DNA from: Glandiceps talaboti
Lineage: Eukaryota; Hemichordata; Enteropneusta; Spengelidae
Assembly (NCBI RefSeq): GCF_964340395.1
Contig: NC_135551.1
Coordinates: 8,351,379 to 8,415,378, forward strand
Direction of reading: 5' to 3'
DNA: 64,000 bases
Below the pieces are notes generated by a model, which saw only the letters and a list, made by a program, of their open reading frames with translations, did no database searches and was not told the DNA's origin. Position numbers and translations under genes: made by a program. Below, piece by piece: positions 32,403-43,099 of the stretch. How positions within the stretch are numbered: position 1 is the stretch's first letter; the number at the start of each line of letters is the position of its first letter.

Positions 32403-34406
32403 TTTTTTCTCAAAAAACAATCAGGCGAAAACGATAGCACCACTACAAAAACAAATTTCGGTTTCAATAGCAAAAGATGCCCGCCACAAATCGACGAACT
32501 TCGACCATTCGAGAATGATATGTTAAAACTCATAGAAGACATCAAATTCCGTAAAATCAATGACCCGTTCCAAACCACACTTAGAAACGATGTTCGAAAA
32601 ATCAAAAACTCCCGCGAAATGATCATCCCAGCCGATAAAACCAGAAACCTGTACCTCCTTCAAAAAGATCAATACAACAAACTCCTTAGAGATAATATAA
32701 CCAAACACTACAAACCCGCCAGCGATAGAGCCTACAACAGCATTAACGCAGAAGCAAAAAGTATAGCACAAAAACTCGATTTAGACGATAGGACTGAAAC
32801 ACTCGCCAAGAAAGAAGCTTTTATAACGTTAAAAGACCATAAAGACAATTTCGAACACAGTTTACCTTGCAGACTAATCAACCCCGCAAAAAGCGAGATA
32901 GGCATTATTAGCAAAAAAATACTTGACACCATCCTCCAAAACATAAGACCCATAGTCGCCGTCAACCAATGGAAAAATTCTATGTCAGTCATCGAATGGT
33001 TCAAGAACTTAGAGGACAAAAACAAACACACTTTCGCCTGCTTCGACATATGCGACTTTTACCCATCCATAACCGAAAAATTGTTATTAGAATCCCTCAA
33101 ATTTGCCGGCCAATACACCACCATATCAGATGAAGACAAACAAATTATCATGCACGCGCGGAAATCTCTCCTCTTTGATAAAACCAAACCATGGGTAAAA
33201 AAGAATAGCAATGGATCATTTGACGTCACAATGGGAAGCAACGACGGGGCCGAAATATGCGAACTGGTCGGAATATTCATACTACACAAATTAGCCAAAA
33301 AATACGGTAAAGAAAACATAGGTCTATATAGGGACGACGGACTCGCCGCCTTCAAGAACATCACCGGAAGTAAATCAGAAAGTATCAGAAAAGACATAAC
33401 TAAAACCTTCAAAGCCATGGGGTTAAAAATAACCATACTCACCAATCTGAAAACCGTCAACTTTCTAGACATAACGCTCAACCTCAACAACGGTAAATAT
33501 TACCCTTACAGGAAACCCAACGACAACCCCATGTACATACACACGCAGTCTAACCACCCACCCAGCATCATCAAGAACATATCGTCAGCCATCGGCCGTA
33601 GAATTTCCGACATATCATCCGACGAACACATCTTCAACCAGGCAGCCCCACTGTACCAAAATGCACTAAAAACCAGCGGCCACAAAGAGAACATCACGTA
33701 CACCAGCACCCTGACGCAGAAAAACAAGAAAAACAGAAATAGAAACACCATCTGGTTTAACCCACCATACAGCAAAAACGTAGCCACCAATGTAGGCAAA
33801 CGATTCCTCAACCTAATCACAAAACACTTCCCAGCAGACTCTAAGTTACACAAAATATTCAACAGAAACAATGTCAAAGTCAGTTATAGCTGCATGCCAA
33901 ACATGGCTACCATAATCAAAGCGCATAACGCCACCATATCCAACAGCGAAACTAAACCCACTCAAAAACCCTGTAATTGCAGACAGAAAGACACCTGCCC
34001 TCTGAACGGCGAATGCCAAACGGAAAACATCGTATACCAAGCCACCGTCCACGGAAAACAAACAAAAGTATATATCGGTCTAACAGAGAACAACTTCAAG
34101 CAGAGATACGCCAACCACAAACAGTCATTCAAACATGAAAAACACGAAAACAGCACAGAACTATCAAAACACATTTGGAAACTGAAAAGAAGCAATGAGC
34201 CTTTTTCCGTATCCTGGTCCATCAGCAAGAAAGCCCAAGCATACACCAATAAAACAAAACGATGCAACCTGTGTTTAACCGAAAAACTAACTATTATTAA
34301 AGCAGACAAAAGCTCCACACTAAACAAAAGAACTGAGTTGATATCCAAATGCCGACACGAGAATAAGTTTTATTTGTCCAACTTCAATAGAGCATCTATC
34401 ACCTAA
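32403..34406 (+). CDS. Penelope-like element polyprotein: reverse transcriptase and GIY-YIG endonuclease
   Basis: The frame is open through the inverted-copy junction; the first Met at 32520 gives 628 residues, but aligned coding sense clearly extends upstream (CPPQIDELRPFEND), so the N-terminus is missing. Visible RT parts, counted from that Met: KDHKD with CRLINPAKSE near 105-125, motif A FDICDFYPSI near 175, motif B MGSNDGAE near 238, motif C YRDDGL near 269 and FLDITLNL near 315. A Cys cluster CNCRQKDTCPLNGEC lies near 485. The GIY-YIG domain follows with VYQATV, VYIGLTE near 517 and KQRYANHK. RT primes on nicked target DNA, and the endonuclease is thought to make the nick. No internal stop or frameshift, so the element is young. 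Confidence 0.88.
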   Translation, partial: FFLKKQSGENDSTTTKTNFGFNSKRCPPQIDELRPFENDMLKLIEDIKFRKINDPFQTTLRNDVRKIKNSREMIIPADKTRNLYLLQKDQYNKLLRDNITKHYKPASDRAYNSINAEAKSIAQKLDLDDRTETLAKKEAFITLKDHKDNFEHSLPCRLINPAKSEIGIISKKILDTILQNIRPIVAVNQWKNSMSVIEWFKNLEDKNKHTFACFDICDFYPSITEKLLLESLKFAGQYTTISDEDKQIIMHARKSLLFDKTKPWVKKNSNGSFDVTMGSNDGAEICELVGIFILHKLAKKYGKENIGLYRDDGLAAFKNITGSKSESIRKDITKTFKAMGLKITILTNLKTVNFLDITLNLNNGKYYPYRKPNDNPMYIHTQSNHPPSIIKNISSAIGRRISDISSDEHIFNQAAPLYQNALKTSGHKENITYTSTLTQKNKKNRNRNTIWFNPPYSKNVATNVGKRFLNLITKHFPADSKLHKIFNRNNVKVSYSCMPNMATIIKAHNATISNSETKPTQKPCNCRQKDTCPLNGECQTENIVYQATVHGKQTKVYIGLTENNFKQRYANHKQSFKHEKHENSTELSKHIWKLKRSNEPFSVSWSISKKAQAYTNKTKRCNLCLTEKLTIIKADKSSTLNKRTELISKCRHENKFYLSNFNRASIT

Positions 34407-34607
34407 ACTAAACCCGTTAACTAACGGAACATTAAAGCCCTACATGTAACAACCCGCCAACACTTACTTGTCCGCACCCAATAACCCACACAATAACAAC
34501 CAACACCTCCACACATACAACACTTACCCACCGACACAGACAATAGTGATGGTATTTCTATTGTCTACACTCTATATATACAGCACACCCAGAGAGTAGG
34601 CCTCAGA

Positions 34608-34648
34608 GTGTCTGATGATCGCAATATGCGTGAAACTCCGAGTTACAC
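34608..34648 (+). ncRNA. Hammerhead ribozyme motif, right PLE terminus
   Basis: Stem I GUGU (34608-34611) with ACAC (34645-34648). Core CUGAUGA (34612-34618). Stem II CGCA/UGCG with an AUA loop plus a U-U pair at 10.1/11.1. GAAA (34632-34635). Stem III ACU/AGU with a CCG loop, and U34644 as nucleotide 17, after which cleavage is expected. All invariant hammerhead core bases are present. The very short stem III is typical of hammerheads reported from Penelope-like elements, which may work as dimers. Confidence 0.75.
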
Positions 34649-34736
34649 CCAAGAAAGAGTTCCAGTACTACCAAAACTATTACGCTCTGCCACTGCGGTA
34701 TAGAGCACTGTCTTAGCAGATTGATACTCACTGAGT

Positions 34737-34765
<29 letters not shown>

Positions 34766-34767
<2 letters not shown>

Positions 34768-37690
34768 TATTCCCTGTGCTCAAGGGTCAAAAGAAAAAAG
34801 AACAAGAAAATTTAATACATACAGAAAATGACAAAAAACAGGACAAATTAGAAAAGAATGTACATAGCTTTGAAAACATCAATCTTTTGTTCATTACAAA
34901 AAATCTCAATATTGTTCCATTTAATTGTAAATTTGTGCATTGAATTGATATTCATACTTATTTGTTTTTCTAACTGATACTGAAATTTAATCCAGTATTT
35001 ACATGAGTCAAAAGTTGGGACACGTTTATGAAATCTACTTGCATAGATCACCTTTTTTAACTAAAGTAAGACACATATTTAACAATGGGTCTGACCCGAA
35101 TCCCAAGATGATGTTCTTGTAGTTGAGTTCTACATCAATATTGAAGTATGTTTTATACCATGTATTAAAGTCTTTCCAGATATTACTGACGTGTGTACAA
35201 TCCTAAAACAAATGCTCCAAAGTTTCACAAAAAGTATTACAGAAGGAACACAATTCACTATCAATAAGTTTCATCTTGTATAATCTGGTATTTGTCATTA
35301 AGCAGTTGAGATTAATTTTAAATTGAAAAACTCATGTATGCACGTCATAGGAAGACTTAAATGGCATTATGTATATATTACTCCATTCACTATCGTTTAT
35401 CTCAAGCGCTTCACTATAACAATGTTCAGAAGTTGGTGGAATAAAGATTCTCTTCACTAAAATACGATATATACAACGAGAAGTCATATTGCTAATTTCT
35501 ATATCCCCACCTTCTTCACAAAGGGTGAAACCTTTCAATTTACAAGAGTGTCTCTCAAAACCTTGTTTAAATGATATGTTTCCATACAACTGGAATAGCT
35601 GATAAAAGACTTCTCCATTGTAAAAAATACCTGTTAGAAAGTCATCTCAGGATAAATACATTGAAAGGAATAATTGTACCATCTGTATTTAAGAGATCGC
35701 TCACCATACAAATATTACAATCAAAGAAATGCTTATAAAAACATGCCTTGTTATCTATGTGAATGTGGCGATTATTCCAGATACATTGCTGTAGGGGACT
35801 TACAATATCAGGGTTAATGAAGTTAAAATAACATATTAAAATATCTTATAGAATCTAGGAATGTTCTCTGCCTTATTTATAAACCTTTGATCAACATTGC
35901 AATGAAAGATTACCTCACCTCCACCATATGGAGACATGAAGCATCAAAAATTACTTCCCAAGGTGAGGAGGAAGTACTGTTGTACATATTAACCCATTTA
36001 ATCTTTTGAGCGTCGAACATGGATTTCACATCAACCGTTTTTAAACCACCTTTGTCCAAATCAACAATGATCGTACTCTTTTTGATAAAGCCTTTACCAC
36101 CTTTCCATAAGAAACTAAAAATCACCTTATTAATTTCCTGAATAATTTTATCAGGGATATGAATAACAGTGGACAAATAAATAAATTTGGACAGTGCGAA
36201 TGTTTTAATCAATAGGATTTTGCCAATAAGCGTTAAATTTCTTAATTTCCAAATATTGAGAGTTGTTCTAATCTGTTGGATCTTTGATGTGAAATTCATG
36301 TTCTCGGCTGCAGTACAGTCGTATGAAAAGTAAACACCTAATGCTTTAGTAGGTTCTGTTGGCCACTTAAACATTGAAAGGTTTATCAGTACAATTTCTT
36401 TTCGAACCCAGCCACAAACCTTGAGATTTGGATACATTTAACTTTAACCCGGAAACCTTGGAAACATTTTCAAGAACATGTAACATCTGATTCGCAGATT
36501 GTGCTCCATCTAAAACACAAGTAGTATCATCTGCATATTGGACTAATTTAATCTCTACTTGGTTTACAACAATACCAGAAATAAGTGGATCCGCACGAAC
36601 TGTGCATGATAACAGTTCAATTGCTATAATAAACAAATAAGAACTCAACGGGTCACCCTGGCGCACCCCTCTCTCTAAGGGGGAATACTTGGAAGTAAAT
36701 CCATTATTTAAAATACAACTACTAACGTCCTTTTACAGGGCCTTTACAAAACTGACCATGTCAGGACCAAAATTCATACTTTCAAGGGCTTTAAATATAA
36801 AATTCCATTCCAATGAATCAAATGCTTTTTCAAAGTCTAAGAAAAGTAATAAACCAGGAATATTCTTATTTTTGGAATAATCCATAATGTCCTCTATTGT
36901 GCGAACTGATTCCCCTATATATCTACCTTTGACAAAGCCGCTTTGATCTGTATGAATCAATTTCCCAATGACACTGTCAATACGCATAGCTAGGGCTTTT
37001 GATGCAACGTTATAGTCTACATTTAACAAAGAAATTGGCCTCCAATTCTTTAAGTTACACCTGTCTTTACCCTCTTTCTCAATCAAGGTAATAACATCTT
37101 GGTTGACATTTTCCTCTATGTAAACCTATATTTAATACATGAACTAAAATAGAGCCAATTTTGCCCCAAAACTGCAAATACCATTCACAAGATAGACCAT
37201 CATTACCAGGGCTTCTATTCTTTGACATTTTACTAAGTGCATTAAAACATTCACCCAATAAAAGATTGCCTTCACAATGTTTTGAATCCGCTTCAAGAAG
37301 CTTTGGAATGTCATTACAGTACGAAAGAATATCACTGTCAAACACATCTGCTATAGTCTTAGATTTATACAGGTTGTTGTGATATTCATACTGTGCCTTT
37401 AAAATAGAATCACAGTCCACAAGTTCTGTACCATTGTCTAAAATTATTGCATTGTTTTTTACGATATTTTCTCTTTTCTAAGCCTAAGAAATATTTATTA
37501 CTTTTTCCCCCTTTTCTGCCCACCGAGTCCTTGAACGCACAATTATTCCATCAACCATCAACATTGTATCTTTTGCTAATGATTACTATTGCTGCACAAC
37601 GTTCAAAGTCCTTGAAAGAAGATTGCTCATTGTTCTTGCGATCACTTACATTTAACCGAATTACTTTACAAACAATTCCAGTATCAATTT
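34766..37690 (-). mobile_element. Degenerate LINE (Tx1/L1-like), minus strand
   Basis: Reverse transcriptase and C-terminal sequences run right to left and end at a TA-rich tail next to the PLE. Frame changes near 37086 and 36700, and repeated stops below 35640, show it is dead. The right boundary is inferred from the return of gene B intron sequence shared with gene A (ATGAATGGTATRTGAATGGTG near 20840 and 37800). Confidence 0.8.
35910..37420 (-). pseudogene. LINE reverse transcriptase, frameshifted
   Basis: In order on the minus strand: an N-terminal linker ending NRSPGNDGLSCEWY, then NWRPISLLNVDYN, FVKGRYIGESVRTIED, motif A LFLDFEKAFDSLEW, motif B RQGDPLSSYLF, motif C VQYADDT, and thumb and C-terminal segments (FSFLWKGGKGFIKKST). 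The pieces lie in at least three frames. By LDFEKAFDSLEW and the FLWxGxK motif it belongs to the L1/Tx1 side of LINEs; this is by motif memory. Confidence 0.8.
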
Positions 37691-38214
37691 GACGACCCTG
37701 TTATATTAATATAACATGGTGTAACATTTACGTCATATTTCATGAGGATACAACATATGACGCAAATTGACCTTCCTAGAACTTACTGTGAACACAATGA
37801 ATGGTATATGAATGGTGTTCACTCACGCCTTGGAAGGCAATAATGATATAAGAGTTTGTCTTTACTGTTTGTGTGCTTTGGGTTCATCGCCATAACCAGA
37901 AACTGAAAGTAGTGGTCAATACAATTAACACTGCTGACCAGAAGCAGGCAAGGCATTTGCATCATATCTGAACTTTATATGGAAAACCTATCAAATTTCT
38001 CCTTTTAGATGTAAAAAAACCCACACCATTTGATCAACTTGAAAAATAGTACACTGTCTTTGCGCTTTGCTAGAAACTCAAAATGTGATATATTAAGTAA
38101 TACATACTTGTTAGTGAGTTACAGAAATGAATTGTGGGGATAAGTATTAGGATTAATGTGCATTAGTTAGAAATATTTCATACTTCGATGAGTATCCACA
38201 TACCTTTACTACAG

Positions 38215-38370
38215 CATGGCAGACATGGACGAACTGGGAATCTTGCAGTACCTCTTGTGAAGGTACAGGAATACAATCCAGAAGTCGAACATGTACATCA
38301 ACCTGTGGAGGAACCTGCCCTGGGTCTAATCGTGAAACGAACGTTTGCAGTGTTGGATTTACGTGTCCAT
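38215..38370 (+). CDS. Gene B TSP1 exon 4 (divergent 156-nt form)
   Basis: Acceptor tttactacag, donor CCAT|GTAAAT, phase 1-1. WQTWTNWESCSTSCEGTG, QSRSRTC, GGTCPGSN, GFTCP. Counterpart of gene A exon 21113, with the same unusual donor context after TGTCC. Confidence 0.87.
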
Positions 38371-38858
38371 GTAAATATGAATTACATTCCTTTACAACGT
38401 GCACACTACGTGTGTGTCATTCTGCCATTTAGACAAATTCGAACGTATGCATTTACTTAATTTACATTGAATATTATTCTCAAATTGAATTTTGTTCTCA
38501 AATTTAACTTTATGGTGATTCTGGCTTTGGATATCTTGGTTTCGAGTATTCTGCACACTTTCACACTTCTTTAGAGATACAACTACGAAATTGGATACAT
38601 GTAATACCGTTGGCTATTGCGTAAATATGTCACAAAACTAGTGCTTTTAAATTTATGACGTCATACTTTACGTTAGAGACCACAAGTACTGGAGAAAATG
38701 GGAAAGACGACACACCCACATACACATCTTTCGGCTCTTCCCCCAGTAAATTCTACAATGCCCCAAGCTTATTTCGTCATTGCATTTGGTCGTTCGTAGT
38801 TTCCATATCTTTCTCATGTCATTTGACATTTATAACATCTTAGTGTCTTACATTATAG

Positions 38859-39005
38859 CTTGGGGAACTTGGACTTGGAATACTTGTTCCAGAACGTGTG
38901 GTGGGGGAACACAAACTGGTACTCGGTCATGCAACTCCTGTCCTGGATCAGATTCAACAACTTCATCATGTAATACACATGATTGTCCTCAGGATTGCAC
39001 AGCAA
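38859..39005 (+). CDS. Gene B TSP1 exon 5
   Basis: Phase 1-1. WGTWTWNTCSRTCGGG, TGTRSC, SCPGSD, then NTHDCPQDCTA. Counterpart of gene A exon 21748. Confidence 0.87.
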
Positions 39006-39183
39006 GTAAGGCACATATAATGTTACTAATGTATACTTTCAATATGTTTGTGGCAAAGACACTTCAAATGTAATTGTGTCGACTTTTTGAACATGTATAT
39101 TTACCTTTTCAAAACCACTTTATCATCAATTTAAGTCCCGTATTCAAACTCTTATCACAGCATCAAAATTTGATTTCACTCAG

Positions 39184-39309
39184 GTTGGAGTAGCTGGGAG
39201 GGAGGCTGTAGAGGCAGTTGCACTGGACTACGAACACGTTACTGTATTCGACCATGTGGAACAGGAACTTGTAGTGGATCTAGCTCCAAGACCATCTCGT
39301 GTTGGAATT
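39184..39309 (+). CDS. Gene B TSP1-like exon 6 (degenerate)
   Basis: Phase 1-1, 42 codons. WSSWEGGCRGSCTG, LRTRYC, RPCGTGTCSGSSS, CWN. Counterpart of gene A exon 22918, three codons shorter. Confidence 0.75.
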
Positions 39310-39465
39310 GTGAGTTCTATTATTTACAGACATGCCAGTAGAGTACTGTTTTAGAAAGACATAGCGCAGCAATTGCTTTCATAATATACAAATGTTAATT
39401 TGTACAAAATTTGTTACATATATGTTACCATTATATACGTTTATTCATTCCCATGTCTCGTACAG

Positions 39466-39518
39466 CCGTGGTTAAAGTTGGCGGCAGTACTCACCAGATT
39501 TCCTTAAACTGTGTTTGA
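39466..39518 (+). CDS. Possible gene B terminal exon
   Basis: Acceptor tctcgtacag and phase 1 give VVKVGGSTHQISLNCV then TGA. Chosen by phase and position; there is little resemblance to the gene A terminal exon at 23903. A competing phase 1-1 candidate exon lies at 40219-40272 (PGPNPSILTTLDFEQSI, donor gtaagt), in which case the gene would continue further. Confidence 0.3.
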
Positions 39519-41474
39519 ACTTCACAAGTAATGGTTGTTTGTTATTGGTAGCATCACACCTATTGGCAATTATTTAGCTTTCTGATGTATTCAGCTCTAC
39601 ATACACATATGTACAAGCTTTAAAACAATTACTAATATGTTCTCCTGTTTACGGTTTGCACCAAATTCTTTGTGTGGTTATTGCGATTATCTAAGGACCA
39701 AGATGTATATATATAAGTGTGTGTGTGTGTATGTCTCTCTGTTTAACTGCGTGTGTGCATGTGTGTTTGTGAGTTATTGTATACGTTAGTAGCACAGGAA
39801 GGACGACGTCAACACCCAAATGTTCGTATATATGACATTTGCATATACACGTTTCCACTATCACGATTACTCTTGTTAAAATCAAATCAAATCAAAATTT
39901 ATATTTTGTGTCATTTATACAGGTGATGGGCAAATTCCATAAACGCTGCATACATAGAAAGTGGACACGATATAGTAACCCTGCTAACAATTATAACAAC
40001 CCATTCTCCAACACTCAACGTACAAAAACAGCAGAAGACTATCGAATATGCCAATACGAGCGATTATAATTGCTAATGAATTTGTTGCAAAACAATTGGT
40101 TTAAAATTTTACTGAAGGCTGAAATTGTTATTACTATGTTAAATGATAAATTGTTTAGTCATTAAATGGATGGTTTGCCTAGCTAATTATATAATTATAC
40201 TGTGAACTAGTCTGTTAGTACCAGGACCAAACCCATCAATTCTCACCACTTTGGATTTTGAACAAAGCATTGGTAAGTGCAAGTTATGGATTCTGTAATA
40301 TTGTCACGATTTTACCATGCCGACCTCCCCTGGATACATGGGACGTAAATCAGATTGGTTGGTTCAGTCGAGATAACAACCAGATCGTCAATTTCCGAAG
40401 TATTGGATCTTGACAAATACACAACCAAGTATCAAACCTCCGCCGCCATCAACCACCGAACAAGTGCACTTGCCGACTGGAATTCACGGGTCGACTCTAA
40501 ACTACACGTTGTTTGGTCAAGACAGAATTCTTCTCCACTACGCATGGGCAGACACAAATGATCAGGTTAATGAATCTCACCACTAAAATTTATTAGAAAG
40601 TTATTAGAAGATCTATATAAGTCCACCGTAGTGTACGGACATGTAGTGATGGAAGATATCTGTAACATATTTTGGGCTGTTCAACCACAACTTGTAATAA
40701 CTGTGAATTGTGATAGTTATCGATTACTTTTATTACCACTGTTGTATTCTTGTATATGTATTTACGCGTGACTGTATGTCTATAGTGGTGATGGGGAATA
40801 AAAAAATGACTATTTTTGTTAAAATCTACCAAGTTGAACAAATTATATGGAATGTATACTCTGGTCATTCTGCGTCACAATGAATGTCTTCGTCACTGTG
40901 TTCGAAATGTGAGTCAAAAAGTTCAAAATTGCCTTGACTTTCCCCGACTTTTCTTTGATATTACTGGCCCTGGTATAAATAATATGTTATTCTTCAATAT
41001 TAGTTTTTCATTCAGCCGGGAGATACTCGTGACCTAGTGCCTCATACTGGAAAAGGCCCCTTAAATCACTCTTATTTTTCTCGGTTGAACGAAGAGAACT
41101 ATTTTGGAATAATATTGACATATCTGTACTGGTTACTTGTTTATTCTGAATGTCATAGGGCTAGATAAATCCAGATACTTCTCAAAACAATACTTTTCGT
41201 GTCGAAACAAAACATTGACCTTGAGCAGCTCCGCTAGTTTCATTCTAACCACAGTATCCAAACGAAACAGAAAGTACAACAGTTACTCTGTCTAATCAAT
41301 TCTGGCTTTGAGAGTCTATTTTGTGAAAATTACCTTTACTCCTTTGCTCATTATATTGTAATATTTTAATACTGTTCTTCTAATAAAAATGGCAGTGTTT
41401 CAAATACAAATGTATGCAACATGCCATTAATACATCCTATAAATGCCCCTCCAGCTCCTCCTCTTTAATATAAA
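39519..41474. other. Downstream of gene B, no firm gene
   Basis: Contains the candidate exon at 40219-40272 and a 40355-40561 open frame of no recognisable family. Otherwise AT-rich and unannotated. Confidence 0.4.
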
Positions 41475-42735
41475 TACACAGGATAATAAGCAAGACGGGA
41501 ACTGAATAAGGACAACACGACGAAGCCTTTTCAATCGAAATTAACAGTTAACGAAATGAATCTATCCTACAGAACTCGAAACCACCTTATGCCAACCAAA
41601 TATATGTCAAATGCTTTTATCATTGCAAGTCACTGGATGCAAACTACAAGGGTTTTGATTTATAGCGTCATAACCCGATGAATGAAATTACCAAAACATG
41701 TTATGCAAGTCAATATAGTTCTTAACTTCAACGACAAGGGATGATATAATTGTTGTGTTTTTCTCCCCTGTCTTGCAATGATTAAAATGCTACCAAGGTA
41801 ATCGTGATAAATAAATGACAATTGCTTGTAAAATATAATTGCAATGTCATAAGTGAATAGAAATTATCAACCTAATGTATACTTATCCTCATATCATTGG
41901 AAAAACTAAATAGTGGAGGACGTATTCTTGTACAAATCTAAATAGAAATAACAAACTCAGAGCATTTGGAGAATGTGATACTCAAAAATCTCCCAAGAGA
42001 CTGGTGGCAGTCTACCAGGTAGTCAAAGTGTAACAAAGGTGAGGCTGATGTTGTCGAAATATTATTTGTATGGCGATGTGACCTATAAAAATCAACTCCC
42101 ATCCCGTTTGATTGCTGAGTTTCCATCAATCATTTATCACATGACTTCACTAAAATAGAACTGAAAACATTACCAAATCTACATGAGCCCGGGATATCCT
42201 GGGAGACGGGCATTTTATGAGCTTCATACCTCTTTAACATTGTGTTTAAACAACGTTGGGGCTATTGTTTAAATAATTGAAACTTCATCAATAATATTTA
42301 ATGATCGCATTCGTACTATGACTTACAACTTAGTACCCAGGGTGCACCTGTCGTGTGTGTCCTCTGCTCACCTTGCTGTGATCACGCCATGACTTGTCTT
42401 AAGTGTGTTTACACCCAGTAGACAAATACTGATAGACAAACAGACAATGGTGGGCACTGTTTATGGTTTGAAAAGGTGTTTGTGTAACTGTAGTCTTCAA
42501 AGGAGTATTGAAAACTTCACAAAGAAAAGGTTGAGGAGTTACAGACAGAAAAACCGCGACATCACGAATAAACCTGTGATTTGACAGCAAGTACACTGCT
42601 TTCGTATTTGCACCATTTAGACAAGTCTTAGACATATTGTGTGGTCGAGTATCCAGAAACCTAGGGACCATTGCACAATGTACACAAGGTCAACAAACTT
42701 TCACACCTATAATGGTAACCAGTTCTATACTACTG
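41475..42735. repeat. Dispersed repeat related to 48400-48960 and 56280-57130
   Basis: The left 450 bp match 48450-48930 (AAACCACCTTATGCCAA, ATCATTGCAAGTCACTG). The rest matches 56283-57130 (GAATGTGATACTCAAAAA, CCCAGGGTGCACCTGTCGTG, GACAAGTC(T/G)TAGACATATTG). No protein is encoded. Confidence 0.65.
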
Positions 42736-43083
42736 TTACAATCCAGATTTCACATTTGGAAATTTGGCATATTTCACCTAAATTAACGTAAAAATTCACA
42801 TTTACACTACTTACTCACAAACAGTAGCTAACAACAGCGTAATCTACAAATATGTTGATTTATCTACTAATCTGGTACTAATTACATTTATCTCTAGTAG
42901 CTAGCAAATGTCAAGTGTCTTGATCAAACAACATACTTAGATTTCTTGTAAACAAGATAACTTCTCATTATCGAATTCAAATTAATACTTAATTTTCCAA
43001 TGGCGTGATCAACACTTGTCTTACACGTGAACATTTACATATGGCATGATCTTGAATCTCAATCTTAAATATTATGGTGGAAA
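42736..43083 (-). repeat. Dispersed repeat, inverted partner of 17072-17419
   Basis: Reverse complement of the intronic repeat in gene A, directly abutting the repeat at 41475. Confidence 0.8.
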
Positions 43084-43099
43084 GTATGATGTATGATGA

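Larger units (their letters stand above)
31386..34735. mobile_element. Penelope-like element in a head-to-head inverted pair
   Basis: The right part (about 32400-34735) is a forward copy with RT and GIY-YIG coding sequence. The left part (31386-about 32390) is a reverse-oriented copy truncated within the region between RT and endonuclease. The two overlap as inverted repeats of about 1 kb that look nearly identical. The junction near 32390-32400 cuts the forward reading frame at its 5' end, so neither copy is full length. (TA)n borders both sides. Inverted partial copies at the 5' end are a known hallmark of Penelope-like insertions. Confidence 0.85.

Noticed and set aside
33059-34348. Minus-strand frames of 70-143 codons inside the PLE
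   Set aside because: They are antisense to the RT/GIY-YIG frame and have no recognisable protein content; the same antisense frames appear in the inverted copy.
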